64,000 bases of DNA, from assembly GCF_965638725.1 (NCBI RefSeq), contig NC_134949.1:14754951-14818950 (forward strand). Direction: 5' to 3'. The position numbers and the translations under genes are program-made. Of this stretch, positions 12,336-25,780 are shown in pieces. Position 1 is the stretch's first letter, and each line of letters opens with the position of its first letter. The stretch is from Aptenodytes patagonicus (Eukaryota; Chordata; Aves; Sphenisciformes; Spheniscidae). The notes beneath the pieces are model-generated. The model saw only the letters and a program-made list of their open reading frames with translations. It searched no databases and was not told the origin of the DNA.

Positions 12336-14500
12336 CTGCAGACAAAGATACAGGTGCAACTTGCATAAGCAGGTTAGCTTTAAATGAGCCAGCCTGGGTA
12401 CTACAGCAGTAGCCTGTTATTGGTGACCAGTGGTTACTCTGTGCTAAGTTATTGAATTAATGAATTAGTAACCTAGAAAATTAGCAGGCCACACTGCTGG
12501 ATAAAAGCTAACTAGTTAAAGTTAGCTTAAATTTGTTAACACAAGCTGTAGTTACGCAGGATCTGCAGAGCTGAGAACTATTTCTGTTATCTTAGACCCT
12601 AAATTACAGTCTTTCACATAGCAATACATTGCAGTCGCATTGGCCAGTAGATCACTGAGTCGATCTGAAATTCAGGACCAGAATCCCCAGCTATTTCTCA
12701 GCCTTACATTGAAATGAAATCCAGCCACAATCGACCTTCTCCACCACCTGGTTTTGATGGGTGGAATAAGAATTGGGCATGAGGCCAGAAAGCAGCTGTA
12801 CCGCACTCTGGTCTGGTCTCCAGTCTGGAGGAACTAAGGGACCGGGGTTAGGTATATTGGTATATTGTGCAGCACAACACTTCTGCAGCTAGACAGGACT
12901 TGAGAAAGTTTAGACCATTTTAGATTAATGAGTTTGTTGAATATTGTGTGTACAAAAATTCTTTTTTTTCTGAATTTGATCACTCCTTAATCATGCCTCC
13001 CCAGCAGAGAGTAAAAGAGCATAGATATTTCAGATTCTTTCCTTGTTTTTCTTAAAGTACTGTATCATTAATTTCCTGTTTCTTAAGAGTTACTTTTGTG
13101 GGGGCTTTCTAGGCTTGACCTCTGGCAGAAGGAATAATCCCTATTTGTATATAGCAACAATTCACCCCATATATTTAAGCACTTAGAATTTAAAAACATC
13201 TCTATTTTTACTACATTCATCCTTTAAGGAAGGTTTAATTTAATTAATGAGGTCATGGTACCCTAACTCTCAACTTCTGTTTGCAATGTCTGAAAACTTT
13301 GCAAAACAGCTATCTCAAAAGTTTCATGTTTGTTATCATGCTGCATTTGTTTGTTTTCTAAGCAATAAAACAAAGACATCTATTAATGAAGACCAAACAC
13401 TCAGATAACCACAGACATAGTTTTTTATTCAAGCAGTATTTAATTAAATTGGAAAAACATCCTTTTGTAGGGCCAAAGGTGTTGAATCTAAACAGAAATA
13501 TGTCAAATTGCTCTCTCCTGCATAAGTACTACAAGCTCGCAACACAGTCATTTTAAAATGCCAAGAAATGCTAGCACCAGAACATTTGCAAATGTCAGAA
13601 ATTTTTAGTTAGTTTCTTAAAGTTTTAACTCTAAAGGACTTATTCATCTCATAACTCATTTAACCTCTTTCTAAATTATAATCTTAAGCTTTTTTTTCTG
13701 AAGTGGAAACTTATTTATTTGTACTGAGTAGAAGCAATCTAATACTCTAAACTAATTAAAATATCTAAATGAATCATCCCTAAAGTTACTTTAATTGCTA
13801 TTTTACTCCTATTTTAATTTTTTTGATAGGATTTGTATTAATATTTTCTTAGCATGTTTTCTAAGAAAACAAGGTTTGTATGAAGGGTTGGTCCCCATCT
13901 GATTTTTTTTTAATTCGTTGTCCAATTTCAAATGAAGCTGGCAGAAGGTTAGAAGTCTCAAAGTTACTTTGAAGAAACTAAGGATAGACACTATTAATGT
14001 CTCCATTGACAGCAAGGGAAGAAGAACTCAGGAGCCTTCTACTCTTTGGCAGGATTTGCTGCATCCTCACCAGTGAGTCAACCCATTCTCCTACTGTGGT
14101 CCAGGCAACAAGCTGGAAAAGGGCAAGCAGAGGGCAAAGGTGGCATCTAGAATGATGTACAAAAGAACTAGAAATATTACAAGGTGGGGAGAAGGCATTT
14201 GAGATATAGAAGGGAGCTGAGGGTATTGGAAGGAAGTGCAGGAGGCAAAGAGGAAGACTGGGAGAATATTTTGATGGCATCATGGTGGGAAGATGTAGGG
14301 AACACAGGATACAAATTTATCAAAAAATGACCTTCATTGGGTTTACTACTCATGAAACAAAGTAGTGATTTCATAGGCCAGCATCTTCTTAGTACTTTTT
14401 AATGGAACCTATCTGCATCTTAATTGCCAAAGTTGTTTGAAAATGGGACTTCTGGCTGGGGTTTCTACATCTTTTCTTTAAAATGTACCTGTTGAACTTA
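12336..14500. other. Intergenic, no gene recognised
   Basis: This is AT-rich sequence. A short stretch at 12748-12824 on the minus strand is open in all three frames between an acceptor-like and a weak donor-like (GTGGTG) site. A 42-base stretch near 14.07-14.11 kb follows a strong minus-strand acceptor (TTTTCCAG). Both are too weak to call as exons. Confidence 0.4.
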
Positions 14501-14722
14501 GAATCATAGAATATCTCAAGTTGGAAGGGACCCATAAGGATCATCAAGTCCAACTCCCTGCTCCTCACAGGACTACCTAAAACTAAACCATATGACTAAG
14601 AGCATCGTCCAGACGCTCCTTGAACTCTGACAGGCTTGGTGCCATGACCACTTCCCTGGGGAGCCTGTTCCAGTGACTGACCACTCTCTCAGTGAAGAAC
14701 CTTTTTCAGTCTGAACTTGAAT
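14501..14722 (-). mobile_element. CR1 LINE 3' fragment
   Basis: This is the typical CR1 3' end read in reverse. It begins GAATCATAGAATATC, then has the conserved block around TTGGAAGGGACC and the segment matching CCCTGGGGAGCCTGTTCCAGTG. It holds only about 220 bp of the 3' part and is diverged, so it is an old dead copy. The element's sense strand is the minus strand. Confidence 0.85.
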
Positions 14723-17700
14723 CAGTATTTAAAATTAGAAGACATTGGTATAAATGATTGTGTAATTTGGACACTGTCCTGGGATTTCCATATCTTTTTC
14801 AACCTTGAGAAAACACGACTTGCAAATCAGAGAGTTCTGGCTTTACAAATTTGGTAAGTTGAGTGATCAGAAATTGGTTCAATTGTCGTCACATTTATTT
14901 TCAGCTAATGAACATGTGTGATTTATAAGTAAGAGAGGTTTTAAAATAGGCATTGAACCTTACACCTTGATTCTGATTGAGGGATGCAAGAGAAGTTGAA
15001 GGGTTATGGTTCTAAGATAATACTTTCTCGTTTGCACCAAGCTCAGATCTTCTCATTTATTCTTTTGTGGACTGGTTGAACTGCATTCTTCCCAATGTCT
15101 AAATTCTGTTCACATTTTTACCAGTCTGTCTCAAATAAATTTGAAGTCAAATAAATACAGATCTTTTGTGGGTATTCTTAGCTCGGAAAGTACAACTGTC
15201 TCTATGTCAGTTATGTGAACTGTCTAGTCTTACAATAGAAAATCAGAATTTGGCATCTTGTTCTTTAAAGCAAATCATGGGTTTGTTAGTCTGAGCTGCA
15301 ACTTTGCTTAAGGCGCATTGTTTCAACTGCAGCCATGCAGTCAGCCAGGCTGTCTGCTTGTTGAGTGTGTATTTATATGGCAAGTCTTGCTGAGAAAAAG
15401 TGAGCATCCCGTATCAATAAGCAGTTATTGAGCAGGGTGGTATTCATGCGACTTGTCCTTGTCATGTCTGCAGTTTTTGTAAAAGTTATGAAAAATCCTG
15501 AACCTAAATTCTTTTAACTTGGGTACAGCACTGTGAGCTGGTTACCTTGAACTACCTGGAGCCAATTCAGTTTTCCTCAACCTACCTGGAGCAGAACCCT
15601 TCTAAAAATCTGCAGTGTGTTGTAGGACATTTTTTCTCAGTATCATATCAATGGCAAATACTGTACGCTGCTAGAGGATGCAGCTGCTGCCCACACGCTA
15701 CATAAATGAATTTCGTAGAAATACACACTTACTATGGATTTTTTTGAAGGGATCTCTTCTGATTATATCCTAAGTGAGTACGTGATTGAACAGCTGTGTA
15801 GAGGGATGCTTCAAGATGCAGGAAGAAGCTTTTGTGGTTTATTAAACTATGTGATTGTCAGCAAGAGAAAGCATTGGAAATACAATGCATTTGTACAAGA
15901 TAATCCATGCTGTAATTGCCACTCTATCTTCAAGTGTATTTCTGTAGCAGGAAAACTAACACCAAGAAGATGAGTGGAATAATTATTTGCAGACCAGTGA
16001 TGACTAACAGTGGCACGAAAACTTAATGGACCTAGGCAAAGAACAGTCTATCCACAGAGTGTGTTGTGTAGAGGAAAGTCCCTGTATAGAAATTGGCCAC
16101 CTATGGCTGCTGTGCGATGTTGCAGTGTAGCAGTGAGCCACAGTGTTTCTGTGAAGGTTGTTTACTTAGCATGGCTATCATGATTTTCAAATGGGACTTT
16201 CATACTGCACTGGAGAGAGCTTTTCACACTTTCTCAGTTTGTAAAGGGCAGTTCCAGACCCTATTCGTAGGGAGGAGCATAGAGCCAAATAGCAGCAGAT
16301 TAATGCCTTCTGTTTTGTGCCTGATGAAGTTTATGGATTACAGTGAATAAAAGGCTAATTTGTCTCCTAAAGCATGTATTGATATAAATGTGATCACTTT
16401 TCTGCACTACCTAACTTGGGTTAATGGAGTGTTGCTTCAACGTATTGTGTTTCTGGCATGTTCTGACTCTATCAGTAATGTCTTTGTGTGGCCTGCACTT
16501 CCTGTTCATTACAAATGGGTGAACAGCAATAAGCACTTCAACAAACAGATATTTCTTAAGCTGTCAAACCCAAAGCCTGAATAACCTAGAGAGGAGTGCA
16601 ATCAGACCTGCCAACTATAAACAATAAACACTTTTCTAAAATGTAGAATGGCTTACAAATCAAATAAAACTGAAAAGTTAGGTTGAACTGCAACTCAGTT
16701 GTAGTTTATGAAAACATTAATACACAAAAGAATGAAGGCAGCACCAGTGCCTGATACCAACTGTCTGCTTTTCTGCTTTTTTCTCTTTTCCCTTCCTGCT
16801 TCTTTCATGCACAGCACAACACACTACAGGCATACAAAGGGAAAGGGCTGCAGGGTTCCCCGAATTGTTCCAGTTAACTCTCTTCATGTTTGACTGCTAA
16901 CTCCCGTGCATAGAGATTAGAGAGAGACTTGAAGAGATTTTAATGTCTTACTAAGAAGCTTGAAACAGCAAGAAGTAGGTGTTCATTGCTCCATGCAGAG
17001 GCCTGAACATGCACTGCTACTGTACCTGTCAGTTTGGCCCTTCCTTTTAGCTTCTACCTGTAAGACGTTCTTCTGAAATTCTTGGGTCTGCGCACAGTTA
17101 TACCTGAATCTGAAAAGATAATGTCATTTCCTTAGTTATTCTTTCCCCATAATCTCCATTCTTGCAAGCTGCTTTTTCTGTTCCTTCCTCTTTTCCTGCA
17201 GTAATTCAGAATTCTCTACCGAACTTTGGACATAATATTACATGCTGCACATTTCCATTTGGTCTTCTGTGGCAGCATGTGTGTACTGATACTAGACAGG
17301 AAAATGCCCAGGCTCTCCAACCTAGAGCCTCAGATCGCAATTATAGTCCGGTCATTTTTTGTGTGTATGTGGTAGAAACAGACCCCACCACTGCCTTCTA
17401 CTTCTACAGAATAAGGCCATCAATCAGAACTGTATCGTGTTAAAACTTTTACCCTGACCCACACCCACAGGTCGCAGGCAAATACTGATTAACAATAGAA
17501 AAAAATCACAATATATTCTTTTGTTAATTTAGATATTATTTTTAAGAAAGGTGTCTTACTCTAGGAGAAAGCAATATGACCGTCAGTGAAACAGTTATCA
17601 GGGAATAGAAAATAAAGAGCTGAGTTTATTAGTCAAGGCTGTCTGTCTTTCATAGCAATTCATCAAAACCATGCATATTTTGGAAACCCCAGAATGATAA

Positions 17701-19127
17701 AAAGGTGTCTTTTCAGTCTAGGAAGAGGAGAGTGTCCTTTCAAGGATACAGTGGTGCTTTTCAGAAGACCAGTGACTGTGCAACATGTCTGTCAATGGAA
17801 GGCTCATTTCAGAGCAAGCCTTGCTCTACCACTTTAGGTAGCTATTGACTAACATTACTGATTGACTAAAATTCTTGTTGCATAAAAAATCTGTAAATAT
17901 CACCTCTTTAATATGAGTAAAAATCAGGGGAAAACCCAGACAAATTGCTTAAGCAACCACTTTTTGAATGGTGTCTGTTGAACCAGACTCCTCCCTCACC
18001 GCAAGTTAAGAGGAGGTGGGAAGAAAACTGTCCGGACTTCAGCACTGAGGGCTTGCTTGTCTGACTTACCCCAGCTGAAAATGTGACTGGCCAACAGGAC
18101 TTCAGCCAAAACCACTTCACCTCTCCTTCTCTCCCCCGTTTCTCCTATTCCACTCCAACACACAGTTTCCACAGAAACAGAGTAGCACAAATAGTACAGG
18201 TTTTGGGTGCCTTTCTGCAGAAGTAAATGTTTTTTTAACATAAGAATCTGCATATAGTGTTGACTAATTAACATCTCATTTTGGTGAAAAGCTTTATTAG
18301 AGTTTAGGTTCAGAGGTTATCTGGATACTATAAAACATACTTGGAATTCCTCTCTCAACATTTTAAACCTTGTGTAGTAACTCCATGGATTGCCTGACTA
18401 TCTGGCAGCAGAAATATGAAACTAATATTCTAGTTTATCACTTGGTTTGGGGCTTTTTCAGATTTCTTTTCCCCCTACTATTCGTCAGCAACGTTGGCAA
18501 GTGTCTGACAAAAGAAACAGAATCAAGCAAACCACTGTATCAGCCCAGTATACGGCTTCCACCGTGCCCCACAAGCCAAGGCTAGACTCAAAGCAGAATC
18601 CTCCCTAACATTGCATTTATTTCATAATCACAAGGTAATTTTGTACACTGAAAAATACAGTGAAGGTGGTTGCTTTTAGGACATACTCCATGTTCCCAGC
18701 TGACCACCAAGCAGGTACCTGAGAGAGCAGGTTAACTGAAAGGCGTACTCTTAAGTTTGCCACTGAGCCAGCCTCCTGACCTCCTTACAGACCTTCCAAC
18801 TGCCTGTAAATAATTTCCCTGACAGAAGAACGTTGTCATGCCAGTCACTAAGCTTAATGATTAAAAATTGGCAAGTACCTCTCGCTCCATATAACAGTCA
18901 AACTTTGTTGGAATATGTTCAGGGTTCTGGCCCTCATTCTCAGCTGCATAGGAGAGCTTATTTGTGTGCTCCCAGTACCAATGCGCTGGCCCAATGAATG
19001 CCCAGCTAAACAAGCTGCTGTGAAATGACACTGTGGTGGAACACGTTCCTATTACCTATTTCCTATTTGAAATCATGAGTGTTTACTGTAGTCCTTCTAG
19101 ACAGTAGCCTGAAGTCAGTTGTGCTCT
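14723..19127. other. Intergenic, no gene recognised
   Basis: No supported gene lies here. Open frames at 15734-15973, 16093-16350 and 17162-17443 on the plus strand have no splice or homology support. A minus-strand open stretch ending at 18861 is discussed among the findings. Confidence 0.45.
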
Positions 19128-19723
19128 TGTGCTGGTTTTGGCTGGGATAGAGTTAATTTTCTTCATAGTAGCTAGTACGGGGCTATGTTTTGGATTTGTG
19201 CTAGAAACAGTGCTGATAATACAGAGATGTTTTTGCTATTGCTGAGCAGTGCTTACACAGAGTCAAGGCCTTTTCTGCTTCTCACACCACCCCACCAGTG
19301 AGTAGGCTGGGGGTGCACAAGAAGTTAGGAGGGGACACAGCTGGGACAGCTGACCCCAGCTGACCAAAGGGATATTCCACACCATACGATGTCATGCTCA
19401 GCATATAAAGCTGGGGGAAGAAGAAGGAAGGGGGAGACATTTGGAGTGATGGCGTTTGTCTTTCCAAGTAACCGTTATGCGTGATGGAGCCCTGCTTTCC
19501 TGGAGATGGCTGAACACCTGCCTGCCGATGGGAAGGAGTGAATGAATTCCTTGCTTTGCTTTGCTTGCGCGCACGGCTTTTGCTTTACCTATTAAACTGT
19601 CTCTATCTTAACCCACGAGTTTTCTTACTTTTACTCTTCCGATTCTCTCCCCCATCCCATTGTGGGGGGAGTGAGCGAGAAGCTGCGTGGGGCTTAGTTG
19701 CTGGCTGGAGTTAAACCATGACA
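19128..19723 (+). mobile_element. Solo LTR of an endogenous retrovirus
   Basis: The element of about 596 bp starts TGTGCTGGTTTTGG and ends TTAAACCATGACA, so it has the TG...CA ends of an LTR. Inside are a TATA box (TATAAA at 19404-19409) and an ATTAAA poly(A) signal at 19591-19596, in the order U3-R-U5 on the plus strand. The sequence resembles a solo LTR family that is abundant in bird genomes. No retroviral internal region or second LTR is present, which is consistent with LTR-LTR recombination. I could not see a clear target-site duplication. Confidence 0.8.
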
Positions 19724-20495
19724 CCTCCTTTTGTCAAGTAGCCAGGAGGACTCAGGGATTACTTTTGCCAGTGCTAATCAGGTTGGACAATTCCATAAGT
19801 GAATGAAGGATCCATAGTATCTCCAGGCAGCAGGAAAGAGAACGGTGATAGAAAGGTGGAGGATTGCCTATATTCTGGATTTTATTGTCCACAAACTATG
19901 TGAAGAATTAGGCATGTAAAGAGGGAATACTACAATGTAGCTACAGCCTAGAAGTTAGCCAAACGCAGGTATCAGGATTTTCTGTGTGGATGATGGAGAA
20001 TGAGATTTTAAAGTCATTCACAGCTATGAGTAAATAAATACTATATGTATTGCCATAATCCATTTTAGTTTAATGTCTGTCAATCTTTGACACAAATGCT
20101 GTGAATTCTAAAGTGTTTTTAGTGACCAGATCCAGTCGTACTGAGGCCAACAGGCATTTTACCAGGAGCTTAATAGGTGACAAAATTTCACACCAATAGC
20201 AGTGATCAAAAGCAGCCAAAAAAATTCATGGAAAGCCAAGTGTGAAAGCAGGCACAGGCAAGGCAGGCAGGCATATGAAGAGCACACTCTGCTACCCTGC
20301 AGGCCAGCGTTTGAGCGGGATGAGCTGCCAGGATAGCTCATTTTCTCCCTCCACCTTTGCAGCCTTCCACTTTTCCTCCTGCATGTGAGGCAGCAGCTTT
20401 GCTGCAGGAGATGGTCCCACCCAGCACTGCTCGGCATCCTCGCTCTTTTGCTGCCCTTGTGAGAGCAGCGGGAGCAGCCAGCCCTGCTGGCAGCT
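19724..20495. other. Spacer between the LTR and the CR1
   Basis: I see no gene here. Minus-strand open frames at 20159-20498 have no support. Confidence 0.4.
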
Positions 20496-22140
20496 CATAG
20501 AATCATAGAATCATAGAATCATTGAGGTTGGAAAAGACCTCTAAGATCATCGAGTCCAACCGTCAACCCAACACCACCAGGCCCACTAAACCATGTCCCT
20601 AAGCGCCTCATCTACACGTCTTTTAAATACCTCCAGGGATGGGGACTCCACCACTTCCCTGGGCAGCCTGTTCCAATGTTTCACCACTCTTTCAGTAAAG
20701 AAATTTTTCCTTACATCCAATCTAAACCTCCCCTGCCGCAACTTGAGGCCATTTCCTCTCGTCCTATCGCTTGTTACTTCGGAGAAAAGACCAACACCCA
20801 CCTCGCTACAACCTCCTTTCAGGTAGTTGTAGAGAGCGATGAGGTCTCCCCTCAGCCTCCTTTTCTCCAGGCTGAACAGTCCCAGTTCCCTCAGCCGCTC
20901 CTCATAAGACTTGTGCTCCAGACCCCTCACCAGCCTCGTTGCCCTTCTCTGGACACGCTCCAGCACCTCAACGTCCTTCTTGTAGTGAGGGGCCCAAAAC
21001 TGAACACAGTATTCGAGGTGCGGCCTCACCAGGGCCGAGTACAGGGGCATGATCACTTCCCTACTCCTACTGGCCACACTATTTCTGATACAGGCCAGGA
21101 TGCCATTGGCCTTCTTGGCCGCCTGGGCACACTGCCGGCTCATGTTCAGCCGGCTGTCGACCAACACCCCCAGGTCCTTTTCCGCCAGGCAGCTTTCCAG
21201 CCACTCTTCCCCAAGCCTGTAGCGCTGCATGGGGTTGTTGTGGCCGAAGTGCAGGACCCGGCACTTGGCCTTGTTGAACCTCATACAGTTGGCCTGGGCC
21301 CATCCATCCAGCCTGTCCAGGTCCCTCTGCAGAGCCTTCCTACCCTCGAGCAGATCAACACTCCCACCCAACTTGGTGTCGTCTGCAAACTTACTGAGGG
21401 TGCACTCAATCCCCTCATCCAGATCATCAATAAAGATATTAAACAAGACCGGCCCCAGTACTGAGCCCTGGGGAACACCGCTCGTGACCGGCTGCCAACT
21501 GGATTGAACTCCATTCACCACAACTCTCTGGGCCCGGCCGTCCAGCCAGTTTTTGACCCAGCGCAGAGTCCACCTGTCTAAGCCGTGAGCCGCCAGCTTC
21601 TCTAGGAGAATGCTGTGGGAGACAGTGTCAAAGGCCTTGCTGAAGTCCAGGTAGACCACATCCACAGCCATTCCCTCATCCACTAGGCGGGTCACCTGGT
21701 CATAGAAGGAGATCAGGTTGGTCAAGCAGGACCTGCCTCTCATGAACCCGTGCTGGCTAGGCCGGATCCCCTGGTTGTCCCGCTCATGCCTTGTGAGCGC
21801 CCTCAAGATGAGCCGCTCCATAATCTTCCCCGGCACCGAGGTCAGGCTGACAGGCCTGTAGTTCCCCGGATCCTCCTTCCGGCCCTTCTTGTAGATGGGC
21901 GTCACATTGGCAAGCCTCCAGTCTTCCGGGACCTCCCCCGTTAACCAGGACTGCTGATAAATGATGGAGAGCGGCTTGGCGAGCACCTCCGCCAGCTCCC
22001 TCAGCACTCTCGGGTGGATCCCATCCGGCCCCATAGACTTGTGAGTGTCCAGGTGGCATAGCAGGTCATTGACTGCTTCCTCCTGGATTACGGGGGGTTC
22101 ATCCTGCTCGCCGTCCCCGTCTTCCAGCTCGGGGGAAGAC
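20496..22140 (-). mobile_element. CR1 LINE, 5'-truncated, with intact reverse-transcriptase frame
   Basis: The 3' end carries three copies of the CR1 octamer (CATAGAAT on the plus strand, 20496-20519). Inward from it lie the 3' UTR and then the reverse-transcriptase frame. The open frame stops being CR1-like at about 22140, where an in-frame TAG appears just beyond, so the copy is truncated near the start of the RT domain and lacks the endonuclease. The absence of any frame damage across some 1.5 kb suggests a fairly recent insertion. Confidence 0.93.
20586..22139 (-). CDS. CR1 ORF2 fragment, non-LTR reverse transcriptase
   Basis: About 518 codons are open from the truncation point to the TAG at 20588-20586; the first Met in frame is at 22034. 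In order come the [13 protein letters not shown] start of the RT domain, [48 protein letters not shown] and the catalytic FADDTKLGG. The usual CR1 C-terminal region follows ([15 protein letters not shown]). In a full element this protein makes cDNA by target-primed reverse transcription. Here the N-terminal endonuclease is missing, so the element cannot move by itself. No promoter of its own is visible. Confidence 0.9.
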   Translation of the reverse strand, partial: SSPELEDGDGEQDEPPVIQEEAVNDLLCHLDTHKSMGPDGIHPRVLRELAEVLAKPLSIIYQQSWLTGEVPEDWRLANVTPIYKKGRKEDPGNYRPVSLTSVPGKIMERLILRALTRHERDNQGIRPSQHGFMRGRSCLTNLISFYDQVTRLVDEGMAVDVVYLDFSKAFDTVSHSILLEKLAAHGLDRWTLRWVKNWLDGRAQRVVVNGVQSSWQPVTSGVPQGSVLGPVLFNIFIDDLDEGIECTLSKFADDTKLGGSVDLLEGRKALQRDLDRLDGWAQANCMRFNKAKCRVLHFGHNNPMQRYRLGEEWLESCLAEKDLGVLVDSRLNMSRQCAQAAKKANGILACIRNSVASRSREVIMPLYSALVRPHLEYCVQFWAPHYKKDVEVLERVQRRATRLVRGLEHKSYEERLRELGLFSLEKRRLRGDLIALYNYLKGGCSEVGVGLFSEVTSDRTRGNGLKLRQGRFRLDVRKNFFTERVVKHWNRLPREVVESPSLEVFKRRVDEALRDMV

Positions 22141-25100
22141 TATTCAGGCTATTCGTCCTGTCTCAGCTGTTTTCCTCCTCCCATGCATGTGGCACTAGCC
22201 CAAATACACAGAAATGTCTTTCAGCCCTTGGAGGTGAAAGGCCTTCAGAAATAGTTGTGGGTGGGGGCAGAAATATATAATTATTCGCCCAGCTCAGATT
22301 CCTATTTCTTGTAATACTTTCTCTTTACTGTCTTTGCAAAAATTGAACGCTGCCACTCAAAGATACTTGATCTGTGGGCGATAACATCCTGTTTTGTCTA
22401 CACTGCTGCAAAGCTTTACAACATCCCTGAATCAAACTTCTAACAGCAAAACAAAGGTACAAAAAGAAAATATATTTCACAGTTACCTCCCAATCCTATG
22501 GTTAAGGTTTTACTTAATCTTCTATAGTCACATACATTCTTATTTTAAAATTACCCTGTACAGCACAGTACCTGACAATTTGTTTACAGCTACCTTTATA
22601 TCATTAATTTTTTAGAGAGGAACAAACTTGGTCAAAAAAACCCCAGTCCTCTCTGCCTAAAATTCTCATTGTCTGTCTAGATAAGATGCTTTTCCACCTT
22701 TCTCCTACTGCAGACTAATTGACCAAGGGATTTGGAGAGATGAATTTGAAAAATAAGCAGCTTTTCATTTTAAAAAAAGGATGGGGGAAGGGAAAAGGGG
22801 AAGAATCAACTTAAAGGTGATGGCCTATTAAAGCACTATAAACCTTGATAATGTGTGTTCTCTGAAAACCATTTTTTGTCATTATTTTGGAAATCTGTAT
22901 GGTTCTTTTTGGACTGTTTTCAACATTCTTCAAAGAACCTCCTCACTGAAATTGCTTACCTTGTGCATTAAGTTCTCTACCTCCAAAAAACCCCAGTTTT
23001 TTTCACAATATTGTACTTTTAGATTTTGCATGGTAATGAATTATCACCTCCACTTTTCACTTCATGCAAGGCTTCAAAATAAGCATTAGAAATGCATACA
23101 ACCTACATATGAAAAATACATTAGGCTTTTAATAGTTCTTTCATTTTAATTCTCTGTGGTGCTATTAGTGACAGGTAAAAATCAGACCAGTTAAGTGCAG
23201 CTGGTACAAAGAGGTGTAAAATTACAACTTCTCTGCCTGATTGTCTGTGCCCTTGGGAGGCATAAAACTGAAGAGTGAGTGCAGTTATTGCTGCTCTATT
23301 TTAATTTTTTTCTATGGAGTGGGAACAGCTCAACTTCGTACCTTTGTTTGGGTTTTTGAGGAGCATCTTTGGAGGAGACTGACTCAACATGCTTCTCACT
23401 TGTGTTCTCTTCCTAGCCAGATTTATGCTCCCATCTGCCAGTATGTGCTATCCTGATTTCCCTTCCTGGGGAGCCTGAGAGTAGGAAGACATTATAAACT
23501 TATTGCAGGCCATAACTATGGTCGGTCATAATTTTTTTCCACAAAACAAATTTCCTTTAGGTTGCATTAAATAAAGTTTCTATGGGAACATACTGATACA
23601 TTTTAATTGAGATTAAAAAAATATTTTAATGATACCACCTGACAGGTATATTAGACCATTTATAATAGAGTATTTTAATTGTTAAACCAACCAGAGGAAA
23701 AAATCAAGCTGAAGTTGCAGCCATATCATTATTTTCATATTATATTTTACACTATACTTCTGTATGTAAAAGGAGCACTTGACTAATGGAAAGAGAAAGT
23801 GGTGATGACTGCGTGCTCTTTGCCAGCCTGCACTTGGAAACCATGTTAGGGGTAGACCGTAACAGAAGGTGACTGAGCGTGCCATCTTTTAAGTACTGAT
23901 GGTCTCTACTTGCCAGAATGGCTCAGTTTTATCTCAGAAGCAGAACTGGAGATTCCCTCCTTCCAGCCCCCGAACCACAGGAAGAATGGTCTCAAGGATC
24001 TTTTCTGTACATTCTCAGACAAAGGCAAGTAGTTCTTTAATATGTCAGAGATTGCTTACTGGTGTTGAGAAAGGAGTAATAAACTTTGCTGAATATATTA
24101 GAAAACTCGAGAAATGCATAGTAATGATATTATTAGCTATTTACCTTGTGGTAGCACCTGCAGGTCCTTCAAAATGCTGGTTCTTCACTGTATGAGGCAC
24201 TTCATACCACTCCAAATTCTATTCAATCTGAGCTAATGGTAATGGATGATAGATGAGCATAGTCAACAGGGAGAACTAACAGTAGGGTAATTATCATACC
24301 AAGCACAGGTTGTAACATACAAGTTACTTAATTACTGACAAGGATTTTGTAGACAGCAAGGTACTTAATGTAGGAATTTGGAAGAGGAAAAATAAGAATT
24401 TTACGGAACTTCTTCCGCACAAGATGAAAGAAGCAATGTTACATGAGAAAAAAAGTTGGACCGATGCATGGGAGAAGTCTTGCTGAAGGATCCCCCCAGC
24501 CAGATATTTAAGCCAGATAATATGTCTTTGCCTGGGAGAGGTAAAGGAACTACCTTTCAACATCTACATACCGCGGCTATAATAATTGGTCAGATGACAG
24601 CAATGTTCAAATGACACATAGCTCTTTTTGTATTTCCCCTACCACCGAGACAGCCTGGGAGTTGGTGAATAGTAGTCCTAGCTCTGGATTCCTCAGTGAT
24701 GCTACAGTCTTCAGAAATAGCATACTCTGCCTTGTCGATCGCTGATGTCTATCGCTGTTCCCAGTCCACTGTTGACCTGTTCACAGGAGCACATTAAACC
24801 CATTCCCGATACCCCTACTGGTTTCTAGCAGGTTATTTAAATTGCAAGTGTGAGCGGCGGACAGGGGGTAAACTAAAGCTCTGTGATAAAGACACAGCTT
24901 TGATACCCTAGTACTTGATAAAATAAATCTCTGTGGATCCATCTCTGCTCAGAACTAATGATAGCCACAAATCTTTGCTCCTTCCTTTCTAACTGCAACA
25001 TGCATTTCCTTGATGTGGTCTTTTATAAGCTAGCCATACAGCAATGCATGTGTACCTGGGATTTTTTAAATCCAAACCAAAGCACTCCATTGTGTTGCCT

Positions 25101-25780
25101 CCCCTCTTGGAGTAGAATAAGAAAGTAAGTACAAGGGATGAGAAAATAAGTCTTGTATGCATAGCAGTTTTAAGTCTCATCACATACGAGTGTGATGAAT
25201 AGAATACAAAGAGAGAATGAGAAGTATGAGAAACTGAAGAGTGGTGTTAATAACCTGGCAAAGAGGAAGTCTGAGGCTGGCTAGGATTCAGATATGACAT
25301 GAAGGGTCTTAAAAGCAAAGAGAAATCATACATGTTGAAGTTAATGAAAAGATGTTCTTTGCACCACTGCTTAAAATAGAAAGGAGGGTAGAAGATGACA
25401 TTCTGACAATGTCAGAAAAGACTCATAGTACAGATCCAGCCTGGTTTTATTTAGTTTTAAAATGGTAGCATAATTCACATAGATAGGGTGTAGGTTTTGA
25501 AATGGTACTCAAACATGCTAGTGTCCTGAGACTAATGTTCAATTAGTGTGATCTGTTTCAAATGTTAGGGGAGCTCAGGAAGGCCACTCTTTCATATATA
25601 TGACTCCCTGCTTGGGCTATAGCTGTGTTTCGGAAATTAAACATTTTCTGTAGAGTTGCTGATCTTTTGTATATTCTTGTCCGTTTCCCCTAGATGCTTC
25701 AAACTGTTTTTTACAAAGGAAGCTTCAGCAGGCCAGAGGTGACGGAAGCGTGTGGAAGAGCAGCCCCTCAATAGGTAACA
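22141..25780. other. Intergenic, no gene recognised
   Basis: This is AT-rich sequence upstream of the PUS7 island. No supported exon, RNA gene or recognisable repeat is visible. A minus-strand stretch of about 25 codons ending at a donor-like site (24145) lacks a credible acceptor. Confidence 0.45.

Noticed and set aside
15734-15795. Minus-strand segment between an acceptor-like CTCTACACAG and a donor GTAAGT
   Set aside because: The splice sites are fair, but the short peptide is unconvincing and its phase does not fit the other candidates.
20676-21464. 262-codon plus-strand frame
   Set aside because: It is antisense to the CR1 reverse transcriptase and a shadow of that frame.
24145-24221. 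Minus-strand stretch of about 25 codons ending at donor-like GTAAAT
   Set aside because: There is no usable acceptor, a stop lies just upstream, and it could not be joined in phase to any other candidate exon.
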